A program made the position numbers and the translations under genes. A DNA stretch of 64,000 bases from the NCBI GenBank assembly GCA_028689655.1, contig JAQVCT010000002.1, positions 186,001-250,000 of the forward strand, in the 5' to 3' direction. This document shows positions 8,630 through 17,898 of this stretch, piece after piece (position 1 is the first letter of the stretch; the number at the start of each line of letters is the position of its first letter). The notes beneath the pieces are model-generated. The model did not search any database, was not told the DNA's origin, and saw nothing but the letters and a program-made list of their open reading frames with translations. The DNA is from Lachnospiraceae bacterium (GTDB lineage: Bacteria; Bacillota; Clostridia; Lachnospirales; Lachnospiraceae).

Positions 8630-10528
8630 TCACCCTTTTCTAAAAAAGAGGACGATTTCCTCCGCATTCTTCTCCGGTATTTCGGGAATCTGCATAAGTT
8701 CCTCCACGGTGGCATTTCTGATATCATTGATATTGTCAAAATGTCGCATCAGCGCCTTTCTTCTGGCAGGTCCGATTCCTGGGATATCATCCAGTATGGA
8801 CTTTACCTGCGTCTTGCTGCGGAGGGATCTGTGATATTCTATGGCAAAGCGGTGGGCTTCATCCTGAATCCTGGTGATCAGTTTAAATCCTTCCGAATGG
8901 GTATCGATGGGCAGTTCAATGTTATTGTAATAGAGTCCCCTTGTGCGATGATTGTCATCTTTTACCATGCCGCATACCGGAATGCTGATTTTCAACTCCT
9001 GCAGCACTTCCAGGGCAATATTGACCTGCCCCCGTCCACCATCCATCAGCAGCAGATCCGGAAACTTCGTAAAGCTTCCCAGTTCATGGGCAATCTCCTT
9101 TTCGTCCAGTTGCTTTTTCTCCTCCATGCCATGGATAAATCTTCTGGTAAGGACTTCCTTCATGCAGGCATAATCATCCTGCCCCGATACTGTTTTGATC
9201 TTAAATTTACGATAATCGCTCCGTTTTGGTTTTCCCTTTTCATATACTACCATGGACCCCACCGTCTCGAATCCACTGATATTGGAGATATCGAAAGCTT
9301 CCATTCGCTGTACCGACGGAATATCCAGCAGCGCGCAGATTTCCTTCACTGCACCTATGGTTCTACCCTCTTCCCTCTTGATGCGCTCTCTGTCCTTGCT
9401 CAATACCAGCATGGCATTTTTCGCCGCCAGCTCCACCAGCTTTTCTTTATTTCCGATCTTTGGTATCCGGATGTGGACTCTGCTGCCTTTTCTGCTGGTA
9501 AGCCACTGTTCTATCACGTTGGCATCCTCCATCTCCTCCCGGAGCATGAGCTCCTTTGGAATAAACGGGGTTCCCGCATAATATTGTTTTACAAAATCAG
9601 AGAGAATGTCTTTGGGCTCATCATCTGACACTTGTGTCATATAGAAATGTTCCCTGCCGATGAGTTTTCCGCCACGGATAAAAAATACCTGCACCACAGC
9701 GTCATGTTCTCCTTTTGCCAGGCCGATGACATCCTTATCTTCAAAGTCACTGTCTGTGATCTTCTGTTTCTGCGCCACCATCTTCACACTGGTAAGGAGT
9801 TCCCGATATTCGATGGCTGCCTCGAACTCCATATTCTCGGAGGCTTCCTCCATCTTCTCCTCCAATTCCCTGATGATGGGCTTATAATTCCCATTGAGAA
9901 ACTCCAGTGCCTTGGAGACCCGCTCAGCGTATGCTTCCCTGCTGATATATCCCTGACAGGGTGCCATGCACTGTTTGATATGATAATTCAGGCAGGGTCT
10001 GTCTTTTCCCACATCTCTTGGAAATACTTTATTGCAGGTGCGCAGTTTGTATAATTTATTGATCAATTCGATGGTGTCTTTTACTGCGGTGGCACTGGTA
10101 AAGGGACCGAAGTATTTGGAGCGGTCTTTTTTCATGCTCCTGGAAAAAAGGACTCTGGGAAAAGTCTCCCCCACCGTGACCTTGATATAGGGATAGGTCT
10201 TGTCATCTTTCAGCATGGTATTATACTTGGGACTATGCTCTTTGATGAGATTATTCTCCAGCACCAGTGCTTCCAGTTCCGAGTCTGTGACGATATACTC
10301 AAATCTGGCGATGAGCGATACCATCTTCTGAATCTTTGCAGTCTTCTTCGTGCTGCGAAAGTATGACTTCACTCTGTTCTTCAGGATGACTGCCTTTCCC
10401 ACATAGATAATGGTATCGTCTTTATCATGCATGATATATACCCCGGGTTTGTCGGGCAATTTTTTCAATTCTGCTTCTATATCAAAAGTCTTCTCCAGTG
10501 AAGGATCCAAATAAAAATTATCTTCCAT
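8630..10528 (-). CDS. uvrC: UvrABC system protein C (excinuclease subunit)
   Basis: 632 residues, full length. UvrC makes both incisions in nucleotide excision repair. The N-terminal GIY-YIG nuclease ([19 protein letters not shown]), a central UVR motif (about residues 205-240), the RNase H-like C-terminal nuclease (AFDISNISG..., [10 protein letters not shown]) and terminal helix-hairpin-helix motifs ([16 protein letters not shown]) appear in the correct order. AAGGATG lies 10 bases before the ATG. It is first in the minus-strand string leading to hprK, 127 bp downstream. Confidence 0.95.
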   Translation of the reverse strand: MEDNFYLDPSLEKTFDIEAELKKLPDKPGVYIMHDKDDTIIYVGKAVILKNRVKSYFRSTKKTAKIQKMVSLIARFEYIVTDSELEALVLENNLIKEHSPKYNTMLKDDKTYPYIKVTVGETFPRVLFSRSMKKDRSKYFGPFTSATAVKDTIELINKLYKLRTCNKVFPRDVGKDRPCLNYHIKQCMAPCQGYISREAYAERVSKALEFLNGNYKPIIRELEEKMEEASENMEFEAAIEYRELLTSVKMVAQKQKITDSDFEDKDVIGLAKGEHDAVVQVFFIRGGKLIGREHFYMTQVSDDEPKDILSDFVKQYYAGTPFIPKELMLREEMEDANVIEQWLTSRKGSRVHIRIPKIGNKEKLVELAAKNAMLVLSKDRERIKREEGRTIGAVKEICALLDIPSVQRMEAFDISNISGFETVGSMVVYEKGKPKRSDYRKFKIKTVSGQDDYACMKEVLTRRFIHGMEEKKQLDEKEIAHELGSFTKFPDLLLMDGGRGQVNIALEVLQELKISIPVCGMVKDDNHRTRGLYYNNIELPIDTHSEGFKLITRIQDEAHRFAIEYHRSLRSKTQVKSILDDIPGIGPARRKALMRHFDNINDIRNATVEELMQIPEIPEKNAEEIVLFFRKG

Positions 10529-10559
10529 ATTACAATCATCCTTATAATATCTATTCTCG

Positions 10560-10590
10560 AAAAAAAAGGACTCGGGAAACCCAAGTCCTC
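10560..10590 (-). terminator. Rho-independent terminator after ftsH
   Basis: AGGACT-C-GGG (10567-10576) pairs with CCC-A-AGTCCT (10580-10589) around an AAA loop, followed on the minus strand by eight T residues. It lies 45 bp beyond the ftsH stop and separates ftsH from uvrC. Confidence 0.9.
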
Positions 10591-10633
10591 AAAAATCAGT
10601 ATACCTAATTTTATATTATTTAGAAAGAGCTTA

Positions 10634-13063
10634 TTATTGATTATCGTTCTGATTATTGTCACGATTATCTTTTTCATCTTTTACGCGGTAAACACGATTC
10701 TGCAACATCTCGGCAAACTGTCTGTCTTCCTCCGACTGTTTCTCCGCCTTTGTAGTTGCTACCGGCTTTTCACTCTCGGCAGTATCGACTGACTTATCCA
10801 ATTTCTGCTGTAGTTCTGTCTGAAATGCAGGTGCTGATGCATTTACTGTATTATCTGCTGCCTGTATTTGACCTTGCCTCTGTGCTCCATCACCGCTCTC
10901 CAATGCCTGATTTGGTGAATCTATTTGAGCACGATTCATTAATTCCAGCTCTGATGGGATTTCCACATTACGATTCTGCTGTGTCCGCACCGACTCCTCT
11001 GTATCATCTGCCAGGAGATTGATTCCATTTTCTCTCTTTGCCTTTGCAAGCTTATCATAAGACTTACCTTCTGCCTTGTCCGTTATCTCCGGTTCAGGGA
11101 GTCCCTTCTCCATGCGGAAGATCCTCATAAATTCCTTACCTGTGATGGTCTCCTTCTCAATCAGATGAGCGGCAATTTTATCCATGAGCTTGCGGTTATC
11201 TTTCAGTAATTTCTTTGCTTCCCTGTAGCTGTCCTTCAGGATCTTCGTCACTTCGGAATCAATCTCCGCTGCAGTGGTATCGCTGCAGTTCAGTGCGGAA
11301 CGCCCATCCAGATATTTGCTTTCTACAGTTTCCAGACCCACCATACCGAACTTCTTGCTCATACCATACTGTGTCACCATGGCCCTTGCAATGCTGGTCG
11401 CCTTCTCAATATCATTGGCCGCACCTGTGGTAACGGTCTCGAACACAATTTCTTCTGCGGCACGTCCTGCTACCAGACCTACCAGCATAGCACGAAGTTC
11501 TGCTTCCGTATTCAGATATTTCTCTTCCTCCGGCACGTGCATTACATAACCCAGTGCTCCCATGGTTCTCGGAACGATAGTGATCTTCTGCACCGGTTCA
11601 GAGTTTTTCTGTAAAGCACTTACCAGCGCATGACCTACCTCATGATAGGACACGATCTTGCGCTCTTCGGCACTCATGATACGATCTTTCTTCTCTTTAC
11701 CTACTAATACCAGTTCTACTGCATCGAACAGATCCTTCTGGCATACATAGTCTCTGCCTTCTTTTACCGCATTGATGGCAGCTTCATTGATCATATTGGC
11801 AAGATCTGATCCCACCGCGCCGCTGGTTGCCAGTGCTATGGCATCGAAATCCACACTGTCGTCCATCAATACATCTTTGGCATGTACTTTCAGAATCTCC
11901 ACACGCCCTTTTAAATCTGGTTTATCTACAATCACCCGTCTGTCAAAACGTCCCGGACGCAGCAATGCTTTATCAAGAATCTCTGGTCTGTTGGTAGCCG
12001 CCAGAATCAAAATACCCTTGGACGTATCAAAACCATCCATCTCGGACAGCAGCTGATTCAATGTCTGTTCACGCTCTTCATTGCCACCGCCATACTTGGA
12101 ATCCCTGCTTCGCCCGATGGCATCGATCTCATCGATAAATATAATACAGGGCGCATTTTTCGTGGCTTCCTTGAATAAGTCTCTCACTCTGGAAGCACCC
12201 ACACCTACGTACATCTCAATAAAGTCAGAACCTGCCAGTGAGAAAAAAGGAACTTTCGCTTCACCAGCCACCGCTTTTGCCAATAAGGTCTTTCCTGTAC
12301 CAGGAGGGCCCACGAGCAGTGCTCCCTTTGGAAGCTTCGCACCGATCTTGGCGTATCTGGCAGGGTTATGGAGGAAATCTACCACCTCCTGAAGAGACTC
12401 CTTAGCCTCGTCTTCACCAGCCACATCTTTGAACGTGATACCTGTTTCCTTCTGTATATAGACCTTGGCATTACTTTTTCCAACGCCCATAGGTCCGCCG
12501 CCCTTGGACATCTTCTTAAAGAGCACACTGAGCACGATCCACACTAATGCGATAGGTAGGACATAGGTCAACAGGATGGATAATAAGAATCCTGAATTAT
12601 CCTGTGTTGCTCCCTTGATCTCCACTTTCTTATCCAGCAGATGCTGGGTCAGCGTATCATCATTGACCAGCCCTGTATAGTAAGTGACTGCAGGTGCTGA
12701 GAACTGAAATGGATTTTTATTCTCCGCTGTCTCCTCTTTCATAGTAATGTTGACTCTGTCTGAACCAAACTCCACGCTTTCGACTTTTCCGTCATCCACC
12801 ATTTGTAGAAATTCGTTATATGAGATCTCATTGGTGTCGCCGCTCATGAGACTCATAAAATAACTCATGCATAATAAGGAAAGAAGTGACGCAATCAATA
12901 GCACCAACAGGCTGGGACGTTTTGGCATCTGCCCGTTTCCTCCCTGATTATTTCCACCACCTGGCGCCTGATTGTTGCCACTCTGGTTATTCATATTGTT
13001 TCCCCCGCTATAATTATTAATATTTTTATCATCTTTTTGATCTGCCATTATAATTGTAACCAT
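10634..13063 (-). CDS. ftsH: ATP-dependent zinc metalloprotease FtsH
   Basis: 809 residues, about 150 longer than common FtsH. A membrane-bound AAA+ protease that degrades misfolded membrane proteins and short-lived regulators. An Asn/Gly/Gln-rich N-terminus (residues about 15-45) precedes TM1 (about 52-70), an external domain, TM2 (about 160-182), the AAA module with Walker A GPPGTGKT (252-259), Walker [12 protein letters not shown], and the zinc site HEVGH (474-478; HEAGH in most relatives). The C-terminal tail beyond the protease domain is polar, rich in Gln, Asn, Glu and Asp, and probably disordered. GGGGAG lies 11 bases before the ATG. Confidence 0.95.
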   Translation of the reverse strand: MVTIIMADQKDDKNINNYSGGNNMNNQSGNNQAPGGGNNQGGNGQMPKRPSLLVLLIASLLSLLCMSYFMSLMSGDTNEISYNEFLQMVDDGKVESVEFGSDRVNITMKEETAENKNPFQFSAPAVTYYTGLVNDDTLTQHLLDKKVEIKGATQDNSGFLLSILLTYVLPIALVWIVLSVLFKKMSKGGGPMGVGKSNAKVYIQKETGITFKDVAGEDEAKESLQEVVDFLHNPARYAKIGAKLPKGALLVGPPGTGKTLLAKAVAGEAKVPFFSLAGSDFIEMYVGVGASRVRDLFKEATKNAPCIIFIDEIDAIGRSRDSKYGGGNEEREQTLNQLLSEMDGFDTSKGILILAATNRPEILDKALLRPGRFDRRVIVDKPDLKGRVEILKVHAKDVLMDDSVDFDAIALATSGAVGSDLANMINEAAINAVKEGRDYVCQKDLFDAVELVLVGKEKKDRIMSAEERKIVSYHEVGHALVSALQKNSEPVQKITIVPRTMGALGYVMHVPEEEKYLNTEAELRAMLVGLVAGRAAEEIVFETVTTGAANDIEKATSIARAMVTQYGMSKKFGMVGLETVESKYLDGRSALNCSDTTAAEIDSEVTKILKDSYREAKKLLKDNRKLMDKIAAHLIEKETITGKEFMRIFRMEKGLPEPEITDKAEGKSYDKLAKAKRENGINLLADDTEESVRTQQNRNVEIPSELELMNRAQIDSPNQALESGDGAQRQGQIQAADNTVNASAPAFQTELQQKLDKSVDTAESEKPVATTKAEKQSEEDRQFAEMLQNRVYRVKDEKDNRDNNQNDNQ

Positions 13064-13201
13064 ACCTTTCTATACTCCCCTAAGTATAAAGATAGAAGCT
13101 GGATAAATCAACAAAATTATTATGAAATAAAAGATTATATTATAAAAAAACTATTAATTTTTCAAAATTATTGTTATATTTTCTCTAGTAAAACACACCA
13201 T

Positions 13202-13229
13202 TTGTGTAGTATACTATATGCTATATGAT
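13202..13229 (+). promoter_or_regulatory. Candidate sigma-A promoter for the DUF1846 gene
   Basis: TTGTGT (13202-13207), a 16-bp spacer and TATGAT (13224-13229) lie 90 bp before the ATG in the divergent ftsH/DUF1846 gap. The match is moderate. Confidence 0.4.
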
Positions 13230-13240
13230 TTTTATATCCT

Positions 13241-13276
13241 CTCTTCAAACACTTTCCATTGTGAGAAGAGTTTTTT
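13241..13276 (+). promoter_or_regulatory. Hairpin with T6 tail in the DUF1846 leader
   Basis: CTCTTC (13241-13246) pairs with GAAGAG (13265-13270), extended by CAC/GTG across a small internal loop and followed by TTTTTT. It sits between the candidate promoter and the ATG at 13320, so it could attenuate transcription of the gene. The stem is short, so this is tentative. Confidence 0.35.
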
Positions 13277-13319
13277 ACGTTTTATACATTACGATATATC
13301 ACAAGAAAGGTACACACAC

Positions 13320-14804
13320 ATGAAACAGGGATTTGATAACGACAAATATTTAAAAATGCAGTCTGAGCACATCAAGGAACGAATTAATCAATTTGATAAC
13401 AAACTTTATCTGGAATTTGGTGGAAAGCTTTACGATGATTTTCACGCTTCCCGTGTGCTGCCCGGATTCGAGCCCGACAGCAAGCTACGCATGTTGATGC
13501 AGTTGTCTGATCAGGCGGAAATCGTCATCGTGATCAGTGCTGTGGATATCGAGAAAAATAAGATGCGCGGTGATCTGGGTATTACCTATGATGTGGATGT
13601 ACTCCGCCTCATGGATGTATTCAAGGATCGCGGTCTGTATGTGGGCAGTGTGGTACTCACGAAATTCTCCGGACAGAGCAGTGCTGTTACTTTTAAAAAT
13701 AAATTGGAAAAACTTGGTATCAGAGTCTACTGTCATTATGAGATCCCGGGATATCCCAGCAACATCTCTCTCATCGTAAGTGATGAGGGATATGGCAAAA
13801 ATGATTACATCGAGACTTCGAGACCTCTGGTGATCATCACCGCCCCCGGTCCCGGATCAGGAAAGATGGCAACCTGTCTCTCCCAGTTATATCATGAGCA
13901 TAAAAGAGGAATTAATGCAGGGTATGCAAAATTCGAGACTTTTCCTATCTGGAATCTTCCTCTGAAGCATCCTGTGAATCTGGCTTACGAGGCTGCTACA
14001 GCGGATCTGAATGATGTTAACATGATCGATCCTTTCCACCTGGAAGCCTACGGAGAGACCACTGTGAACTACAATCGTGATGTGGAAATCTTCCCTGTAT
14101 TAAATGCCATGTTCGAGACCATCTATGGTGAGAGCCGGTATAAATCTCCAACTGACATGGGTGTCAATATGGCTGGCAACTGTATCATTGACGATGAAGT
14201 CTGCCGTGAAGCCTCCAGACAGGAGATCATACGAAGATATTATGATGCATTAAACGATCTGCTGGACGGTACCGAAACGGAAGATGCTGTTTACAAAATT
14301 GAATTATTATTAAAGCAGGCAAAGGTAACTGCTGCAGACCGCAAAGTGGTAGCTGCTGCAAACCAGCGTGCCGCTGAAACCGGTGGTCCATGTGCCGCCC
14401 TGGAGCTTTCCGATGGCAGGATCATCACTGGAAGGACATCCGATTTGTTAGGTGCTTCCGCCGCCCTGTTACTGAATGCATTGAAGGAGCTTGCCGGTAT
14501 ACCGGATGAAGTTCATATTATATCTCCTGCCTCCATCGAACCGATCCAGGCATTAAAGACAAATTATCTGGGCAGTAAGAATCCCCGTCTCCACACGGAT
14601 GAGATCCTGATCGCTCTGTCCTCCAGTGCATCTACAAATCCAAACGCTCTGCTGGCTTTGGAACAGCTGGCAAAATTAAAAGGATGTCAGGCACATACTT
14701 CCGTGAAATTATCCTCTGTAGATCTGAAGATTTTCAAGAAGTTGAAAGTGCAGCTCACCTCTGAACCGAAGTATGAAACCGATCGGAATTATCATCTTGG
14801 ATAA
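13320..14804 (+). CDS. DUF1846 (UPF0371) family protein
   Basis: 494 residues, the size of DUF1846 proteins, which occur in Firmicutes and other anaerobes. A conserved domain of unknown biological role: published structures show a P-loop-like fold, and the segment ITAPGPGSGKMATCLSQLYHE here fits a nucleotide or phosphate-binding loop. Other conserved blocks visible are MGVNMAGNCIIDDEVCREAS and STNPNALLALEQLAKLKGCQ. AGAAAGG lies 9 bases before the ATG at 13320; an earlier in-frame start at 13218 lacks a ribosome binding site. The gene is monocistronic, divergent from ftsH and closed by a terminator. No function is asserted. Confidence 0.88.
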   Translation: MKQGFDNDKYLKMQSEHIKERINQFDNKLYLEFGGKLYDDFHASRVLPGFEPDSKLRMLMQLSDQAEIVIVISAVDIEKNKMRGDLGITYDVDVLRLMDVFKDRGLYVGSVVLTKFSGQSSAVTFKNKLEKLGIRVYCHYEIPGYPSNISLIVSDEGYGKNDYIETSRPLVIITAPGPGSGKMATCLSQLYHEHKRGINAGYAKFETFPIWNLPLKHPVNLAYEAATADLNDVNMIDPFHLEAYGETTVNYNRDVEIFPVLNAMFETIYGESRYKSPTDMGVNMAGNCIIDDEVCREASRQEIIRRYYDALNDLLDGTETEDAVYKIELLLKQAKVTAADRKVVAAANQRAAETGGPCAALELSDGRIITGRTSDLLGASAALLLNALKELAGIPDEVHIISPASIEPIQALKTNYLGSKNPRLHTDEILIALSSSASTNPNALLALEQLAKLKGCQAHTSVKLSSVDLKIFKKLKVQLTSEPKYETDRNYHLG

Positions 14805-14814
14805 TTCCCGGAAC

Positions 14815-14850
14815 AATCCTGTTTTTTAGGAAAAACACTGGATTTTTTTT
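14815..14850 (+). terminator. Terminator after the DUF1846 gene
   Basis: An outer stem AATCC/GGATT and an inner stem GTTTTT/AAAAAC with a TAGG loop, followed by eight T residues ending at 14850. It starts 11 bp past the stop codon. Confidence 0.75.
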
Positions 14851-14893
14851 ACTGATTATTGTACACTTGAAAAGTATTTTTTTGATTGTAATT

Positions 14894-14976
14894 TATAATA
14901 AAACTATCGAAAGCATAGAAAGCACGAATATCAACGGTGATATTAACCAAGGGGATATTCGCGCTTTTTTTATTTT
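14894..14976 (+). promoter_or_regulatory. pyrG leader: candidate promoter -10 and attenuator with mutually exclusive hairpins
   Basis: A TATAAT at 14894-14899 is followed by GCACGAATATC (14922-14932), which can pair with GATATTCGCGC (14954-14964) with one mismatch, then a T-rich run (14965-14976): a terminator 22 bp before the pyrG ATG. The left arm can instead form AATATCA-ACGG-TGATATT, a perfect 7-bp hairpin with a 4-base loop. Both structures need the same AATATC, so only one can form. The B. subtilis pyrG leader is also controlled by attenuation, but the initiating GGGC used there is not seen here. Confidence 0.6.
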
Positions 14977-14997
14977 TATCTATGAAAGGAGATTTTT

Positions 14998-16605
14998 ATG
15001 GCAGTAAAATATGTATTTGTCACCGGTGGTGTTGTGTCCGGTCTCGGTAAGGGCATCACCGCCGCAAGTCTTGGCCGTCTGTTAAAGGCAAGAGGTTACA
15101 AAGTAACCATGCAGAAATTCGACCCTTATATCAATATTGACCCCGGCACTATGAATCCCATCCAGCACGGTGAAGTCTTCGTGACAGATGACGGCACGGA
15201 AACAGATCTGGATCTGGGACACTATGAACGTTTTATCGATGAGAATCTGGATAAAAATTCTAATGTGACCACCGGAAAGATCTATTGGTCCGTATTGCAG
15301 AAGGAACGCCGCGGGGACTACGGTGGCGGCACTGTCCAGGTCATTCCCCACATTACCAACGAGATCAAAAGCCGTTTCTATCGGAACTTCTCGGATACAG
15401 ACACCCGGATCGCCATCATCGAGGTAGGTGGTACCGTGGGTGATATCGAGAGCCAGCCCTTCCTGGAATCCATTCGTCAATTTCAGCATGAAGCAGGGCG
15501 AGAAAATGCGATCCTGATCCACGTTACCTTGATTCCCTATCTGAAAGCTTCCCAGGAAATGAAGACCAAGCCAACACAGGCAAGTGTAAAGGAACTCCAG
15601 GGTATGGGAATCCAGCCGGACATCATCGTATGCCGCAGTGAATATCCTCTGGACAGCCAGATGAAGGATAAGATCTCGCTTTTCTGTAATATTCCCAGCA
15701 ATCATGTATTGCAGAATCTGGATGTGGAATATTTATATGAGGCCCCTCTTGCCATGGAAAAAGAACATCTCGCCCAGGTAGCCTGCGAATGTCTGAATCT
15801 GGATTGTCCGGAACCGGATCTTGACGACTGGATCAGTATGGTGGATTCCCTGAAATCTCCGACCTCCCAGGTCACTGTGGCACTGGTAGGGAAATATACA
15901 CAGCTTCACGATGCCTATATCAGTGTGGTGGAAGCCTTAAAACACGGAGGAATCTCCAACAGAACTACTGTCAATATCAAATGGGTGGATTCCGAACTGG
16001 TAACTCAGGACAATGTGCGGGAGACTTTGGAAGATGTGCATGGAATTATCGTTCCCGGTGGATTTGGTGACCGAGGTATCGACGGTATGATTACTTCCAT
16101 CCGATATGCCCGTGAAAATAAGATTCCATTTTTGGGTCTGTGTCTTGGTATGCAGCTATCCATCGTGGAATATATTCGAAATGTGGCAGGATACCGTGAC
16201 GCACACAGCATCGAACTGGACCCCAATACGACCCATCCTGTCATCGCCCTGATGCCCGACCAAAATGGGGTGGAGGATATCGGTGGAACGCTAAGACTGG
16301 GCTCCTATCCCTGTGTATTGGATAAGGCCTCTAAGGCTTACACCTTATATGGGGAAGAGACCATCCATGAGAGACACAGACATCGTTATGAAGTGAACAA
16401 TGATTTTAGAAATGTACTGACAGAAAACGGAATGAAACTGTCCGGTATCTCACCGGACGGCAGGATCGTGGAGATGTGTGAACTTCCAGAACATCCATTT
16501 TTCCTGGCAACCCAGGCCCATCCCGAATTGAAGTCCAGACCCAACAGACCTCATCCACTTTTCAAGGGATTTATCGGAGCAGCACTGGAGCAGTCAAAGA
16601 AATAA
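14998..16605 (+). CDS. pyrG: CTP synthase
   Basis: 535 residues. It converts UTP to CTP using ATP and glutamine. The N-terminal synthetase domain carries the P-loop [28 protein letters not shown] and [14 protein letters not shown]. The C-terminal class I glutamine amidotransferase domain has [10 protein letters not shown], the nucleophile cysteine at about residue 382 in LGLCLGMQL, and the His and Glu of [19 protein letters not shown] precedes the ATG. It lies downstream of a candidate attenuator and converges with the amidase gene 25 bp away. Confidence 0.97.
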   Translation: MAVKYVFVTGGVVSGLGKGITAASLGRLLKARGYKVTMQKFDPYINIDPGTMNPIQHGEVFVTDDGTETDLDLGHYERFIDENLDKNSNVTTGKIYWSVLQKERRGDYGGGTVQVIPHITNEIKSRFYRNFSDTDTRIAIIEVGGTVGDIESQPFLESIRQFQHEAGRENAILIHVTLIPYLKASQEMKTKPTQASVKELQGMGIQPDIIVCRSEYPLDSQMKDKISLFCNIPSNHVLQNLDVEYLYEAPLAMEKEHLAQVACECLNLDCPEPDLDDWISMVDSLKSPTSQVTVALVGKYTQLHDAYISVVEALKHGGISNRTTVNIKWVDSELVTQDNVRETLEDVHGIIVPGGFGDRGIDGMITSIRYARENKIPFLGLCLGMQLSIVEYIRNVAGYRDAHSIELDPNTTHPVIALMPDQNGVEDIGGTLRLGSYPCVLDKASKAYTLYGEETIHERHRHRYEVNNDFRNVLTENGMKLSGISPDGRIVEMCELPEHPFFLATQAHPELKSRPNRPHPLFKGFIGAALEQSKK

Positions 16606-16630
16606 GACTACTCTGACATATGATTTTAGA

Positions 16631-17755
16631 TTAGTCTCCCTTGGCTTCTATGTAGTTCTCCAGGTCTGCCTTGAAAGCAGTCCAGGCATTTTCATTTTCC
16701 ACATAATATTTGGGGCAGAGTTTACCGCTGGCATCGTAATGGCGGAGAACATCATCTGCCGTGAGGTGATACTGTCCCATGAGCCAGGTGGTGAGATGCA
16801 GCAGTGACTGATAGGTGGCATCGGTGAAATGTCCATCCTCATCCAGATAGCAGCACTCGATGGAGACGGAATCATAATTATGTTCTACCACTGCATAGCC
16901 TACCTCCTGCAGCGGAATGCACTGGATAATTTCTCCGTCATAACCTATGACAAAATGGGCACTTGCGGAGGTCTCCCCCGATTCTGCCAGACCTTCAAAA
17001 TAATTACGGTTCTGCTTTGCCGTGGTTCCCGGGTTCGCTGTGTAGTGCACAAATATATTATTCACTCTTCCCAGCGCTTCTCCCGGGCGTGAGTATTCAT
17101 TGATGTCCAGATAATCTTCCACAATATCCGGTCTTACAACTTTTTTCCGGGGTGTGAAGAGATCCTCCACCTTTGTCACCGCCTCCTGGGTTCGTTGCAG
17201 ATTCCATATTTTTCTTACCAGTATTACGCACAATATCAGCATTATTACAATACTTGTAATAATTATCAACTTACCGAATGAGGATCTTTTTCCATTCCCT
17301 CTGCCATATTCATAGTCAGCATCATCTTCCTCTCTGTCATAGTTCCGATGATTTCTTTCCCTCCTGTGACGGCGTTCCCATTCTGCTTCCTCTTCCTCCA
17401 GTCTTCTCCGCCTTGCCCGCCGCTGACGCTCCAGTCTGAGCTGTCTGTCCTCCTCGAAGACATCTTCCCCGATGATATCCAGCTTTGTCACCACATCTGC
17501 ACGGATTTTCCGATGCTTTTGCACGGGAGTGGAGGCACCGATCATCTGAAGCTCCCGGTTGGCACTTTTCTTTCTCTTCCCTGAAGTCTGTCCCACCTCA
17601 GTTCCTGTACCGCCTCTTCTGTCCGTTCCATGGTCGGAACCACTGTTCGAGGTTCTCTTTTGACTCCTGCCGGAGACTTCTCTCGTCTTTCTTTGCCCGC
17701 TTTTATTCTGTTTACGGTCTTTTTCTTCACTTAAATCGTATAATTGCATGGTCAA
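16631..17755 (-). CDS. Membrane-anchored N-acetylmuramoyl-L-alanine amidase (PGRP/Amidase_2 type)
   Basis: 374 residues. A long charged N-terminal region (about 1-160), rich in Arg, Lys, Glu and Asp with runs such as RRRRLEEEEAEWERRHRR, precedes one transmembrane helix (about 162-184) and an external amidase domain. Conserved elements are FVHYTANPG with the first zinc His, SASAHFVIGYDGEIIQCIP, and VLRHYDASGKLCPKYY with the other zinc ligands. Such enzymes cleave the amide bond between MurNAc and the stem peptide. A type II topology is predicted, with the charged domain in the cytosol. The large N-terminal part has no recognised domain. Confidence 0.87.
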   Translation of the reverse strand: MTMQLYDLSEEKDRKQNKSGQRKTREVSGRSQKRTSNSGSDHGTDRRGGTGTEVGQTSGKRKKSANRELQMIGASTPVQKHRKIRADVVTKLDIIGEDVFEEDRQLRLERQRRARRRRLEEEEAEWERRHRRERNHRNYDREEDDADYEYGRGNGKRSSFGKLIIITSIVIMLILCVILVRKIWNLQRTQEAVTKVEDLFTPRKKVVRPDIVEDYLDINEYSRPGEALGRVNNIFVHYTANPGTTAKQNRNYFEGLAESGETSASAHFVIGYDGEIIQCIPLQEVGYAVVEHNYDSVSIECCYLDEDGHFTDATYQSLLHLTTWLMGQYHLTADDVLRHYDASGKLCPKYYVENENAWTAFKADLENYIEAKGD

Positions 17756-17898
17756 TTTCCTTACGTCTATTCATTTTAAGAAGAACTCATATCATACTCT
17801 CATAATTTTCTTATAAAATGGTTACTAATTTCTTAAATTTTACATAGGAACAGGTAATCTCTACAAAATTTCCAGTGTTTCTCCACCTTTTAAATAGT

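Noticed and set aside
8414-9628. Long open frame on the plus strand opposite uvrC and hprK (about 400 codons)
   Set aside because: It lies wholly antisense to two confidently identified genes, has no ribosome binding site and shows no family features, so it is a shadow of their codon use.
14894-14976. B. subtilis-type CTP-sensing G reiteration in the pyrG leader
   Set aside because: No GGGC sequence is found at a likely start site, and the left arm of the terminator lacks the matching pyrimidine run. Only the presence of an attenuator is claimed.
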